Shown in pieces: positions 9,324 to 17,960 of a DNA stretch of 64,000 nucleotides; the first letter of the stretch is position 1; each line of letters starts with the position of its first letter. The position numbers were made by a program, and so were the translations under genes. The stretch is from the NCBI RefSeq assembly GCF_014192285.1, contig NZ_JACHXQ010000001.1:62001-126000 (forward strand), read 5' to 3'. The notes under the pieces are model-generated. The model was given only the letters and a program-made list of their open reading frames with translations. It had not been told where the DNA came from and ran no database searches. Origin of the DNA: Halomonas fontilapidosi. Its GTDB lineage: Bacteria > Pseudomonadota > Gammaproteobacteria > Pseudomonadales > Halomonadaceae.

Positions 9324-10091
9324 TCAGAAGTCATCCTTCCAGGCGCGCAGCGTGGTGAAAGTCGCCAGCTGGCTGTCGGTATCACCATGCGCCGAGGCGG
9401 CCTTGCGTATGCCGGCCGAGGTGCAGCGCAGGAAAGGATTGATGCGGCGTTCGCGGCCCAGCGTGGTGGGCAGGGTAGGGCGATCGAGTTCGCGGCTACG
9501 TTGGCATTCCGCTTCGGTGGCCTCGACATCGGGGTTGTCCGGGTCGGCCGTGCGCGCGAAGGCCAGATTGGCCAGGGTATATTCGTGGGCGGCAAACACT
9601 AGGGTGTCCTCCGGCAGCGCGTCGAGGCGCGACAGCGACTCGTGCATCTGTGCCGGGGTGCCCTCGAAGAGTCGGCCGCAGCCGGCACTGAACAGCACGT
9701 CGCCGCTGAACAGCAGCGGCGGGATGCCTGGCGCGAAGAAACCGATATGATCCAGTGTATGGCCGGGTAGGGCGAGGACCTCGAACAGCCTGCCCATCAC
9801 GCGCACTTCGTCGCCGTCGCCGACCCGTTCGTCGATGCCGTCGATCTCGGGGTTGTCCGGACCGATCACGCGCGGCGAGTAGCGCTTGATCAGTTCGGCC
9901 AGGCCACCGGTATGGTCATGATGATGATGGGTGATCAGCACCGTGCCCAGGTTCAGCCCCTCGCGTTCCAGCCATTCGACCACCGGCGTTGCATCGCCGG
10001 GGTCAACCACACAGACTTCCGGGCTCGTGTCCTGGCGCAGCAGCCAGATATAGTTGTCGCTAAAGGCGGGTATCGGTGTCACGCTCAACAT
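9324..10091 (-). CDS. gloB: Hydroxyacylglutathione hydrolase (glyoxalase II)
   Basis: A 255-residue metallo-beta-lactamase-fold enzyme that hydrolyses S-lactoylglutathione to lactate and glutathione, the second step of methylglyoxal detoxification. The binuclear metal motif THHHHDHTGG is at residues 54-63, and the downstream GHTLDHIGF and FSGDVLFSAGCGRLFEGT motifs are glyoxalase II signatures. Its length matches the family (about 250 residues). It diverges from a methyltransferase gene, an arrangement common in gammaproteobacteria (gloB against methyltransferase-rnhA-dnaQ). Confidence 0.95.
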   Translation of the reverse strand: MLSVTPIPAFSDNYIWLLRQDTSPEVCVVDPGDATPVVEWLEREGLNLGTVLITHHHHDHTGGLAELIKRYSPRVIGPDNPEIDGIDERVGDGDEVRVMGRLFEVLALPGHTLDHIGFFAPGIPPLLFSGDVLFSAGCGRLFEGTPAQMHESLSRLDALPEDTLVFAAHEYTLANLAFARTADPDNPDVEATEAECQRSRELDRPTLPTTLGRERRINPFLRCTSAGIRKAASAHGDTDSQLATFTTLRAWKDDF

Positions 10092-10187
10092 GGGCTCGGG
10101 GTCCTTGACGGAGGCGTTGCCAGACGCTGCCGCGATTTGTCGCGATATGGTTTACAAAACCCGGCACTGTGGAGGAATGACGGTACT

Positions 10188-10961
10188 ATGTCAAATTCGC
10201 GGGATCCCCACGCCTTGGCGCGGCTGGTCCGGGAGGGGCGACGTTACTGGGCGTCGCCGGCGGGTCAGGCGCTATGGAAGTCCGAGCGGGCTTGTCTCGG
10301 TCCGGTCTGTGAGCGCCTGGTCGGGCAACACAGCCTGGAACTGGGCATGGCGCCCATGCTCAGTGATATCTGTCCGATCCGCCACGCCCTGGGCTGGTCA
10401 CCGAGCCGTGAGATGGCCGAGCACGAATCGACCCTGGTGTGCCCACCGGATGCCCTGCCGCTTCCCGATGACAGCCTGAGCCTGGTGGTGGTCCACCATC
10501 TGCTCGAGGTGGTCACAGAGCCGCATCACATGTTGCAAGAGGCGGCGCGGGTCACCGCCGACAATGGCCGACTGATCATCTTCGGCTGGTTTCCGCTGAG
10601 TGCCGGCGGGCTGTCGCGTGCCTGGCCGGGCAGGCGGCGGCGCATGCCGTGGCGAGGTCACTGGCGCTCCCCCGGCCGGCTCGGCGACTGGTTGGCATTT
10701 GTCGACTTCGAGATCGAGCGGGTAGACTATTGCGGCTTTCATCTGCCCGGCAGCCTGCCGCGCAATACCATGCTGGAGACCCTCGGGCGGCGCCACAACC
10801 TGCCGCTGGGCGACAGTTACATGATTCATGCTCGCCGCCGGGCACAGCTCGCCCAGTCGCAGCGTCCGCGTTTCGAACTGGCTCGACCTCTGACCGGCCC
10901 GGCGCTGGGCAGTGCCTCGCGCGTCGAGCCGCAACCGGAAAGGAACCGCAACGGTGACTGA
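10188..10961 (+). CDS. Class I SAM-dependent methyltransferase (type 11)
   Basis: A 257-residue protein that carries a Methyltransf_11-like core. The acidic loop region ([25 protein letters not shown]) is typical of the class, and [10 protein letters not shown] follows. The substrate is unknown; this gene regularly sits between gloB and rnhA in gammaproteobacteria. The start at 10188 (MSNSRDPH) is preferred because a GGAGG lies upstream and gloB begins at 10091 in the opposite direction; a longer frame would overlap gloB. Its stop overlaps the GTG start of rnhA by 8 bases, suggesting coupling. Confidence 0.82.
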   Translation: MSNSRDPHALARLVREGRRYWASPAGQALWKSERACLGPVCERLVGQHSLELGMAPMLSDICPIRHALGWSPSREMAEHESTLVCPPDALPLPDDSLSLVVVHHLLEVVTEPHHMLQEAARVTADNGRLIIFGWFPLSAGGLSRAWPGRRRRMPWRGHWRSPGRLGDWLAFVDFEIERVDYCGFHLPGSLPRNTMLETLGRRHNLPLGDSYMIHARRRAQLAQSQRPRFELARPLTGPALGSASRVEPQPERNRNGD

Positions 10962-11421
10962 CATAGCGCACGGCGAGCCGCAGACCGTGACCATCTATAC
11001 CGACGGCGCCTGTCGTGGCAATCCCGGCCCTGGCGGGTGGGGCGCATTGCTGGTCAGCGGGCCTCACGAGAAGGCGCTCAAGGGGTTCGAGGCGGTGACC
11101 ACCAACAACCGCATGGAACTGATGGCGGCGATCATGGCGCTACGCGAGCTCAAGCGGCCCTGTCGGGTGGCGCTGTGGACCGACTCCGAGTACCTGCGCA
11201 AGGGGATCACGGAGTGGATTCACAACTGGATCAAGCGGGGCTGGAAGACCGCCGCCCGCCAGCCGGTCAAGAATGCCGAGCTGTGGCGAGAGCTCCACGA
11301 GGAGACCCACCGCCATGCGATCGAGTGGCACTGGGTCAAGGGGCACAGTGGCCATGCCGGCAACGAGCGGGCCGATGAACTGGCCAATCAGGCCATCGAC
11401 GAGCATCGCGCCCGCGCCTGA
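10954..11421 (+). CDS. rnhA: Ribonuclease HI
   Basis: A 155-residue RNase HI that degrades the RNA strand of RNA-DNA hybrids. All four carboxylate ligands are present at family positions: D17 ([10 protein letters not shown]), E55 (NNRMELMAA), D77 (WTDSEYL) and D141 ([10 protein letters not shown]), an offset of seven from E. coli D10/E48/D70/D134. The basic handle region ([11 protein letters not shown]) is intact. The GTG start at 10954 follows an AAAGGA site and overlaps the preceding methyltransferase stop; an upstream ATG start would only add residues translated from the methyltransferase gene. Followed by dnaQ on the same strand. Confidence 0.95.
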   Translation: MTDIAHGEPQTVTIYTDGACRGNPGPGGWGALLVSGPHEKALKGFEAVTTNNRMELMAAIMALRELKRPCRVALWTDSEYLRKGITEWIHNWIKRGWKTAARQPVKNAELWRELHEETHRHAIEWHWVKGHSGHAGNERADELANQAIDEHRARA

Positions 11422-11454
11422 CGCCCGCCTTTCCTGCACGCCGAGAGAGATCCC

Positions 11455-12219
11455 ATGCGACAGATCATTCTGGATACCGAGACCACCGGCATCGATCCCC
11501 GTGACGGTCATCGCCTGATCGAGATCGGGGCGGTCGAGATGGTCAACCGCCGCCTTACCGGCAACCGTTATCATCAGTACATCAATCCCGAGCGGGACAT
11601 CGAGGCTGAAGCCGTGGGCGTACACGGCATCACCAACGAGCGAGTCGCCGACGAGCCGCTCTTCGCCGAGGTTGCCGATGCCTTCTGGGCCTTCATCGAA
11701 GGGGCCGAGTTGGTGATCCATAACGCACCCTTCGACGTGGGCTTTATCGACCACGAACTCGAGAGGCTCAATGCCTTGCGCGGCGAGCCACGACTCGGCC
11801 CGGTGTCAGAGCACTGCCGCATCCTCGACACCCTGACCCTGGCACGCGACAAGCACCCCGGTCAGCGCAATAGCCTGGATGCCCTGTGCAAGCGCTATGA
11901 AATCGAGAATGGGCATCGCGTGCTGCACGGTGCTCTGCTCGACGCCGAAATCCTCGCCGACGTCTACCTGGCCATGACCGGGGGCCAGACCATGCTCTCG
12001 CTGGATGCCTCGGCAACAGCCGAGGGGCGCGCGGGTGATCAGGGGGGGCTGGCCATCCGTCGCTTGTCCCTTCCCGCGGGGCAACTGCGCGTGGTGCCAC
12101 CCGACGAGACGGAGCTGGCGGCCCATCGTGCCAAGCTGGAACGCATTCGCGAGGCGGGCGGCGAGTGCCGCTGGGATGACTACCCGGAATTGCTCGGCGG
12201 TGAGGCGGCGTCACCCTGA
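11455..12219 (+). CDS. dnaQ: DNA polymerase III epsilon subunit (3'-5' proofreading exonuclease)
   Basis: A 254-residue DEDDh exonuclease. The Exo I motif LDTETTG carries D7 and E9; Exo II (NAPFDVGFIDHEL) and Exo III (HGALLDAEILADVYL) follow. The C-terminal tail of about 65 residues is expected to bind the alpha subunit. It lies 33 bases after rnhA, in the same direction; in E. coli the two genes are divergent. Its stop shares one base with the nudC start (TGATG), so nudC is probably translationally coupled. Confidence 0.95.
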   Translation: MRQIILDTETTGIDPRDGHRLIEIGAVEMVNRRLTGNRYHQYINPERDIEAEAVGVHGITNERVADEPLFAEVADAFWAFIEGAELVIHNAPFDVGFIDHELERLNALRGEPRLGPVSEHCRILDTLTLARDKHPGQRNSLDALCKRYEIENGHRVLHGALLDAEILADVYLAMTGGQTMLSLDASATAEGRAGDQGGLAIRRLSLPAGQLRVVPPDETELAAHRAKLERIREAGGECRWDDYPELLGGEAASP

Positions 12220-12992
12220 TGCTGCGTCAGGAATTGCCCAGCAAGGAAGGGGCCGGGCGTGTCATCCGCCTGGCCCGCGGGCGTATTGCGCCCGGTATCG
12301 ACGAGGGCCCGCTGCAAGCCTTTCAGCCCTGGCATGAGCGGATGCAGCCGTTGTGCTGGTGGCAGGATGAGCCCGTGGCGCTCGCGCTGGAGACACAGCC
12401 CGACGATGACTGGCTTGATGGTCGGGCCTGGATGGCGCGCCTGCCGGAATCCTGGTTCCCGCTGGTCTCCACGGCCCTGCAGGTGGCGGCCTGGCTCGAC
12501 AATCACTGCTTCTGTGGGCGCTGTGGCGCTCCGGCCAGGCGCCTCGACGCCGAGTTCGCCATGCACTGCGAGCAGTGTGGCCATCGCAACTACCCGCGCA
12601 TCTCGCCCTGCATCATTACCCTGGTGACCCACGGGGAAGCGCTGCTGCTGGCCCGCAGCCCGCGGTTTCCTCCGGGCCGATACTCGACGCTGGCCGGCTT
12701 CATCGAACCGGGCGAGTCGGCCGAAGACGCCGTGCGCCGCGAAATCTTCGAGGAGGTGGGGCTCAGCGTGGGACGGGTCAGCTACTACAAGAGTCAGCCC
12801 TGGCCCTTTCCCCATTCACTGATGCTGGGCTTCTTTGCCGAAGCGGCTAGCCGGCGCATCCGTATCGACGGCGTGGAGATCGCCGACGCCGCCTGGTTCA
12901 GCCCGCGGCAGCTGCCCCAGCTGCCGCCGCTCTACTCCATCTCCCGAGCGCTGATCGAGACCCACCTCAGGGAAGTCGGAGTGCGGGAGTAA
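12219..12992 (+). CDS. nudC: NAD(+) diphosphatase NudC (RNA deNADding/NADH pyrophosphatase)
   Basis: A 257-residue Nudix hydrolase that splits NAD(H) into NMN(H) and AMP and can remove NAD caps from RNA. A four-cysteine zinc ribbon (C99, C102, C117, C120) precedes the Nudix box at residues 160-182 (GFIEPGESAEDAVRREIFEE..). The subfamily marker SQPWPFPHS, which separates NudC from other Nudix enzymes, is present. It begins with an ATG overlapping the dnaQ stop. Length matches E. coli NudC (257). Confidence 0.95.
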   Translation: MLRQELPSKEGAGRVIRLARGRIAPGIDEGPLQAFQPWHERMQPLCWWQDEPVALALETQPDDDWLDGRAWMARLPESWFPLVSTALQVAAWLDNHCFCGRCGAPARRLDAEFAMHCEQCGHRNYPRISPCIITLVTHGEALLLARSPRFPPGRYSTLAGFIEPGESAEDAVRREIFEEVGLSVGRVSYYKSQPWPFPHSLMLGFFAEAASRRIRIDGVEIADAAWFSPRQLPQLPPLYSISRALIETHLREVGVRE

Positions 12993-13006
12993 CGAATATG
13001 CGGGGG

Positions 13007-13318
13007 TCAGTGGCCAGGAAACAGGCGGGTAAGCTGTGTGGCCAGCATGACGTTGCCGGTGGCCTTGAGCTTGCCCGTCATGAAAGCGCTCATGCCGTTG
13101 ATCTCGCCGCTCATTATGCCCTTCAGGGTCTCGCTGCTCAGGCTCAGGCTGACCGAAGGGTCGTCATGCTCACCCTCGTGGATGCCCAGCGTACCGTCGT
13201 TCACTACCAGGTAATGATTGCCGGCATCGGTGAAGTGGAACTGGAAGACGTCATGCATGCCGCTGGCGGCCTCGGGGTCGAAGCGGCGCTGTAACTTGTC
13301 GAGGGTGGCGTCTGACAT
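13007..13318 (-). CDS. SCP2 sterol-binding-domain protein
   Basis: A 103-residue single-domain protein of the SCP2/UbiT-like lipid-binding fold. Family markers include the central DPSVSLSLSSETLKGIMSGE and the C-terminal GKLKATGNVMLATQLTRL. It probably binds a lipid or acyl chain; the ligand is unknown. Start chosen at 13318 (MSDATLDK), which has an AAGGATC site and is preceded by a divergent promoter region shared with sohB. A possible PsrA-type operator lies upstream (13370-13383), consistent with fatty-acid control. Confidence 0.85.
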   Translation of the reverse strand: MSDATLDKLQRRFDPEAASGMHDVFQFHFTDAGNHYLVVNDGTLGIHEGEHDDPSVSLSLSSETLKGIMSGEINGMSAFMTGKLKATGNVMLATQLTRLFPGH

Positions 13319-13369
13319 GGGGGAGATCCTTGCTGGCCGTCGGATAAAGTCTGACCACAGAGCGTATTT

Positions 13370-13383
13370 GAAACGTCCGTTTG
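13370..13383. promoter_or_regulatory. Possible PsrA-type operator upstream of the SCP2 gene
   Basis: The sequence GAAAC-N4-GTTTG fits the palindromic pattern described for PsrA, the TetR-family regulator of fatty-acid metabolism in pseudomonads. Read on the minus strand it sits between a TTGATT (-35-like) and a TACGCT (-10-like) element 17 bases apart, where binding would block transcription of the SCP2 gene. The match is short and could be coincidence. Confidence 0.35.
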
Positions 13384-13454
13384 AATCAAGCGTGCTTGTG
13401 CAGGCACCCAGGCCCCGGGCAGGATGACAGCATAGCGAACAAAAGGAGAAGGCA

Positions 13455-14498
13455 GTGAACGAATGGCTGACGGAATTTGGCATGTTCGTAGCGCAGCTGG
13501 TGACCCTGATGGTGATCGGCGGCGTGGCGCTGATCGTGGTCCAGCGGGTCAAGGGCGACGCGGGGGGCCGCACCCGGCTGCGTCTCGAAGAGCTCAATGG
13601 CACGCGCCGTCATCGTCGCCGCCGGATGCAGTTGGCGGCCAGCCAGCCGGGGGCCCGCAAGCGGCTGATCAAGGCCTTCCGGCGCGATGACAAGGCGCAG
13701 GATCGGCGCGGCCGCAAGGGAGACGGGGAGAGCGCCTCACCGACGGTGTGGGTGCTGGATTTTCATGGTGACATCAAGGCAAGCGGTACCGGACAACTCG
13801 CCGAGGAGGTCTCGGCGGTGCTGGGGGTGGCCGGCCAGGGGGACGAGGTGGTGGTCCGCCTGGAGTCGGCCGGGGGGCTCGTGCATGGCTATGGCCTGGC
13901 GGCCGCCGAGCTGGATCGCCTGCGCGAGGCGGGCCTCTCGACTACCGTCTGCGTCGACAAGGTGGCCGCCAGTGGCGGTTATCTGATGGCCTGCGCAGCC
14001 GACCAGCTGCGTGCTGCCCCTTTCGCGGTGCTCGGCTCGATCGGTGTGGTCGCCCAGCTGCCCAACCTGCATCGTCTGCTCAAGCGCCACGACATCGACG
14101 TGGAGCTGCTCACCGCCGGGCGCTACAAACGGACCCTCACCGTCTTCGGCGAAAACACCGAGGAGGGGCGCGAGAAGTTTCGCGAGGATCTCGAGACCAC
14201 CCATGAGCTGTTCAAGCGTCATGTGGCCGAGCGTCGTCCGGGCCTCGATATCGACGCGGTGGCCACCGGCGAGATCTGGTACGGCAGCGATGCCCTGACA
14301 CGCGGCCTGGTGGATGCACTGGGGACCAGCGAGGCCTACCTGATGGAGCGCATGCAGCAGGCGCGGGTGATCCGCCTGACCCTGGAGCACAAGCACACGC
14401 TAGGCGAGCGTTTGGGTATGGCGGTCTCAGGTGGCGTGGAGATGAGCATCGAGCGGGTGCTGGAGAGGCTCGATGCCGGTCGCTGGCAGAAGCGCTGA
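13455..14498 (+). CDS. sohB: Inner-membrane peptidase SohB (family S49)
   Basis: A 347-residue membrane-anchored serine protease of the signal peptide peptidase (SppA/SohB) family. A single N-terminal helix (about residues 9-30) is followed by a basic linker and the protease domain. The likely catalytic pair is Ser173 (AASGGYLMA) and Lys225 (AGRYKRTLT), with the family motif GSIGVVAQ between them. The GTG start at 13455 follows a strong AAAGGAGA site. Length matches E. coli SohB (349). Confidence 0.93.
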   Translation: MNEWLTEFGMFVAQLVTLMVIGGVALIVVQRVKGDAGGRTRLRLEELNGTRRHRRRRMQLAASQPGARKRLIKAFRRDDKAQDRRGRKGDGESASPTVWVLDFHGDIKASGTGQLAEEVSAVLGVAGQGDEVVVRLESAGGLVHGYGLAAAELDRLREAGLSTTVCVDKVAASGGYLMACAADQLRAAPFAVLGSIGVVAQLPNLHRLLKRHDIDVELLTAGRYKRTLTVFGENTEEGREKFREDLETTHELFKRHVAERRPGLDIDAVATGEIWYGSDALTRGLVDALGTSEAYLMERMQQARVIRLTLEHKHTLGERLGMAVSGGVEMSIERVLERLDAGRWQKR

Positions 14499-14505
14499 TC
14501 GGACC

Positions 14506-14835
14506 CTAGGGTCTGCCGCCCAGTTCCAGGCGACCGAGAGCCTCGATCAGGGTTCTCGCACGCTCACCATGCAGGGAGTAGTAGATGGTCTGGGACTCCC
14601 GGCGAGTGCTGACCAGATTCTCGCGACGCAGTATCGCCAGGTGCTGCGAGAGTGCCGATTGGCTGAGTGACAGCCGCTGATTGAGCTCGGTCACCGAGAG
14701 TTCGCTGCCGTCGAGCAGGCAGAGAATCCGCAGACGGTTGTCGTTGGCCATCGCCTTGAGAAGGGCGCTGGCCTCATCGATGACCGCTGTGCCGCCTTCC
14801 AGGAGACGTGCTGCAGCGCCGCTGGTATTGCCCAT
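14506..14835 (-). CDS. ArsR-family winged-helix transcriptional regulator
   Basis: A 109-residue ArsR/SmtB-type repressor. The HTH covers ELSVTELNQRLSLSQSALSQHLAILRRENLV, the wing YYSL. This version resembles the BigR/SqrR/YgaV branch, which senses persulfide through two cysteines, but only one cysteine is present (in RILCLLDG), so a two-cysteine switch is not available. No As/Cd metal-site motif is seen. The start at 14835 has an AGGGGA site; an upstream ATG lacks one. It converges with sohB and diverges from the propionyl-CoA synthetase gene. Confidence 0.85.
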   Translation of the reverse strand: MGNTSGAAARLLEGGTAVIDEASALLKAMANDNRLRILCLLDGSELSVTELNQRLSLSQSALSQHLAILRRENLVSTRRESQTIYYSLHGERARTLIEALGRLELGGRP

Positions 14836-15166
14836 GATCTGTCCCCTGCTGGGCAGGATCGGCATGTCGACGGCCGATGACCTGCGCTGTTGAATGCATT
14901 TACATGAGCCCGCCGCGCGGGTGGCATCTGTTGCTCGTGCATATCCTGATTCAGCTTCTCCTCAATAATAGTCCAGCTTGACGGCTGTCGCCGAATCAAC
15001 GCTGTATCAATGAAAAATCTGATGCGGCGCGCCGCGTGTTGTCGACAATTAGCCCGGCTTTACCTTGCACTTTTGTCGAAGATTAGCCGATGGTATGAGG
15101 TTACAGCGGCCAACTTGCTCTAGAGTGTCAACAATCAACGCCCCTTCGATTGCTGACAGGATGCAG
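14836..15166. promoter_or_regulatory. Divergent control region between the arsR-type gene and prpE
   Basis: 331 bases without a supported gene. It holds three related elements ahead of prpE: a perfect palindrome TTGTCGACAA at 15039-15048 extended by TTAGCC, a second copy TTGTCGAAGATTAGCC starting 34 bases later at 15073, and a looser third copy near 15125-15137. The first two agree at 14 of 16 bases. The palindrome resembles operators of GntR-family regulators of propionate catabolism. No hairpin or RNA gene is evident. Confidence 0.5.
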
Positions 15167-17077
15167 ATGAGCATGTACCAAGACGAGTATCGCCGCTCCA
15201 TTGATCACCCCGAGGCCTTCTGGGCCGAACAGGCCAGGCGCGTTCCCTGGTTCACCCCGCCCACCACCATTCTCGAGTACGACGAGGCGGGTCATGCTCG
15301 CTGGTTCGTGGATGGCGAGCTCAATATCTGCCATGCCGCCCTCGACCATCATGTCGAGCAAGGGCGCGGCGACCAGCCGGCCATCTACTGGGACTCTCCG
15401 GTCACTGACAGCAAGCGCACCTTGACCTTCGTCGAGATGCGCGACCAGGTCGCCCGCGTTGCCGGCGCCTTGCAGGCGCTGGGCGTGGAAAAGGGTGACC
15501 GGGTCGTGATCTACATGCCCATGGTGCCGGAAGCGCTGATGGCCATGTACGCCTGCGCGCGTCTGGGGGCCGTGCACTCGGTAGTGTTCGGCGGCTTTGC
15601 CCCTCACGAGTTGGCCGTGCGCATCGAGGATGCCGAGCCCAAGGTGGTGATTGCCGCTTCCTGTGGCGTCGAGGGCGATCGGGTGCTGCCCTACAAGCCG
15701 ATCATCGATGCGGCCATCGAGCAGAGCAGCTACAAGCCCGAGGCCTGCGTGATCTTTCAGCGCGACCAGCATCATGCCGAGCTGGGCGCGATTGACCATG
15801 ACTGGGCGGCGCTGGTCGAGAACGCCGAGCCCGCTGACTGTGTGGCGGTCAAGGGCAGCGATCCGCTCTATGTGCTCTATACCTCCGGCACCACCGGCAA
15901 GCCCAAGGGAGTCGTGCGCGATACCGGCGGCTATGCCGTGGCGCTGAGCTATTCCATGGACACCATCTATGACGTGGACCCTGGCGATGTCTTCTTCTCG
16001 GCCTCCGACGTCGGCTGGGTGGTCGGCCACTCGTATATCGTCTATGCGCCCCTGCTGCGCGGCTGTACCACCGTGGTCTACGAGGGCAAGCCGGTAAAGA
16101 CCCCGGATGCCGGGGCTTTCTGGCGGCTGATCAGCGAGTATCGTGTCAAGAGCTTCTTCACCGCACCGACGGCCTTCCGCGCCATCAAGAAGGAAGATCC
16201 GGACGCCAAGCTGATGGCGCAATACGACATCTCCTGTCTCAAGGCGTTGTTCCTGGCCGGTGAGCGCCTCGATCCGCCGACGTTCCATTGGCTGGACGAC
16301 CTGATGGACGTGCCGGTGATCGATCACTGGTGGCAGACCGAGACCGGCTGGCCGATCGCCGCCAACCTCCAGGGCCTGGAGCCGATGCCCACCAAGGCGG
16401 GGAGCGCGACAGTGCCGGTGCCCGGCTTCAACGTCCAGATCCTCGATCGTGCCGGGGAGCCCATGGGGGCCATGGAGCAGGGCAGCGTGGTGATCAAGCA
16501 GCCGATGCCGCCTGGCTGTCTGACCGGTATCTGGGGAGATCCGCAGCGCTTCCAAAGCGCCTACATGTCGGCCTTCCCCGGCTACTACCTGACCGGTGAC
16601 GGTGGCTTTGTTGACGAGGATGGCTATCTGTTCATCATGGGGCGCACCGATGACGTCATCAATATTGCCGGTCATCGTCTCTCCACGGGCGAGATGGAGG
16701 AGGTCGTCGGCGCGCATCCCGCCGTCGCCGAATGCGCGGTGATCGGTATTCATGATGCTCTCAAGGGCCAGCTGCCGGTGGGGCTGGTCATCCCCAAGGA
16801 CGGCTTCGATGGACGCGAGGTGGAACTCGAGGAGGAGCTGATCGCCCTGGTGCGCGACAAGATCGGGCCTATTGCCTGCTTCAAGCAGGTGCTGGTGGTT
16901 GATCGCCTGCCCAAGACCCGTTCCGGCAAGATCCTGCGCAAGCTGCTGCGCAATATTGCCGACGGCCAGGAGTTCGGGGTGCCCTCCACCATCGATGACC
17001 CGGCGAGTCTGCAAGACGTGCACGAGGCCATGAAGGAGCGTTCGGTAGGCACCGCCCACGAGGCCCGCCAGCTCTAA
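15167..17077 (+). CDS. prpE: Propionyl-CoA synthetase (AMP-forming acyl-CoA ligase)
   Basis: A 636-residue adenylate-forming enzyme that activates propionate (and probably acetate) to the CoA thioester. The P-loop-like motif YTSGTTGKPKGVVRDTGGYA is very close to the PrpE signature, and the C-terminal TRSGKILRK carries the catalytic lysine that Pat-type acetyltransferases acetylate in this family. The ATG at 15167 follows AGGA at the right distance; two other in-frame ATGs are within six bases. It is not accompanied by prpB, prpC or prpD here, so the methylcitrate genes must lie elsewhere or be absent. A strong hairpin follows. Confidence 0.9.
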   Translation: MSMYQDEYRRSIDHPEAFWAEQARRVPWFTPPTTILEYDEAGHARWFVDGELNICHAALDHHVEQGRGDQPAIYWDSPVTDSKRTLTFVEMRDQVARVAGALQALGVEKGDRVVIYMPMVPEALMAMYACARLGAVHSVVFGGFAPHELAVRIEDAEPKVVIAASCGVEGDRVLPYKPIIDAAIEQSSYKPEACVIFQRDQHHAELGAIDHDWAALVENAEPADCVAVKGSDPLYVLYTSGTTGKPKGVVRDTGGYAVALSYSMDTIYDVDPGDVFFSASDVGWVVGHSYIVYAPLLRGCTTVVYEGKPVKTPDAGAFWRLISEYRVKSFFTAPTAFRAIKKEDPDAKLMAQYDISCLKALFLAGERLDPPTFHWLDDLMDVPVIDHWWQTETGWPIAANLQGLEPMPTKAGSATVPVPGFNVQILDRAGEPMGAMEQGSVVIKQPMPPGCLTGIWGDPQRFQSAYMSAFPGYYLTGDGGFVDEDGYLFIMGRTDDVINIAGHRLSTGEMEEVVGAHPAVAECAVIGIHDALKGQLPVGLVIPKDGFDGREVELEEELIALVRDKIGPIACFKQVLVVDRLPKTRSGKILRKLLRNIADGQEFGVPSTIDDPASLQDVHEAMKERSVGTAHEARQL

Positions 17078-17100
17078 CGCTCGCCACCACCGCCGACCTC

Positions 17101-17130
17101 GACGCCGCCGCCCTTCCGGGCGGCGGCGTC
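17101..17130 (+). terminator. Strong GC hairpin after prpE
   Basis: A perfect 13-base-pair stem (GACGCCGCCGCCC and its complement) closes a TTCC loop 23 bases after the prpE stop. The T-run is minimal, but the stem strength makes a transcript end likely. Confidence 0.65.
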
Positions 17131-17145
17131 GTTCCATGGCATGCA

Positions 17146-17174
17146 TGGCCAGGCGTCTGGTCAGGCCGTATAAT
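17146..17174 (+). promoter_or_regulatory. Predicted sigma-70 promoter of the queuosine-precursor transporter gene
   Basis: A perfect TATAAT at 17169-17174 stands 17 bases after TGGCCA, which matches four of six -35 bases. It lies between the prpE hairpin and the downstream gene. Confidence 0.45.
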
Positions 17175-17250
17175 GCCCGGCCTATTCGCCTCCGGGCGAT
17201 GACTCTGCCACGAGGGTTCCCTCACCCCTCCCCGAAAAAAGGATGCCGTG

Positions 17251-17934
17251 ATGTTCGTGCTTTCCAATGCCCAGTATCGACGCTGCCTGACGCTGCTGGT
17301 CGCCTTCCATATTCTGGTCATCGCCGCCAGCAACTACCTGGTACAGCTGCCCTTTACCCTCTTCGGGTTCCATACCACCTGGGGCGCTTTCAGCTTTCCC
17401 TTCATCTTCCTGGCCACGGATCTCACCGTGCGCCTGTTCGGCAAGGAGCCGGCGCGGGCCATCGTGCTGAGAGTCATGCTACCGGCGCTGGTGATCTCCT
17501 ACGTCGTCTCGGTGGTCTTCCCGCGCGGCGGCTTTGCCGGTCTCGCGGGGCTGGGCGAGTGGAACCTCTTCGTTGCGCGGATCGCGCTGGCGAGTTTCAT
17601 GGCCTACGTGCTGGGCCAGCTGCTGGATGTGCAGGTCTTCGATCGCCTGCGCACGCTCAAGGCCTGGTGGGTGGCGCCGGCGGTCTCCACGGTGCTCGGC
17701 AACCTGGCCGATACCTTCGCCTTTTTCTCCATCGCCTTCCACAACAGCCCCGATGCCTTCATGGCGGCCAACTGGCCGGAGATCGCCTGGGTCGACTACG
17801 TGATCAAGCTCGGCATCAGCCTGGCGTTCTTCCTGCCGCTCTACGGTGTGCTGCTGGCCTGGCTGAGCCGTCGCCTGGTGGCTGTGACGGGCAACGCCGA
17901 TCTGATGCCCGGCGAGGCACAGGCAAGAACCTGA
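17251..17934 (+). CDS. Queuosine-precursor (7-cyano-7-deazaguanine) transporter, YhhQ family
   Basis: A 227-residue multi-span membrane protein of the YhhQ/DUF165 ECF-like family, which takes up preQ0 or preQ1 for queuosine tRNA modification. Family marks are GAFSFPFIFLATDLTVRLFG near the N terminus and ALASFMAYVLGQLLDVQVF in the middle. Six or so hydrophobic helices are visible. The ATG at 17251 is preceded by AAAAGGA; a GTG codon immediately before it is an equivalent alternative. The assignment is based on family; E. coli YhhQ is of similar length (221). Confidence 0.88.
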   Translation: MFVLSNAQYRRCLTLLVAFHILVIAASNYLVQLPFTLFGFHTTWGAFSFPFIFLATDLTVRLFGKEPARAIVLRVMLPALVISYVVSVVFPRGGFAGLAGLGEWNLFVARIALASFMAYVLGQLLDVQVFDRLRTLKAWWVAPAVSTVLGNLADTFAFFSIAFHNSPDAFMAANWPEIAWVDYVIKLGISLAFFLPLYGVLLAWLSRRLVAVTGNADLMPGEAQART

Positions 17935-17960
17935 CGTTACTCCAGGACAAGGAAATCGTG

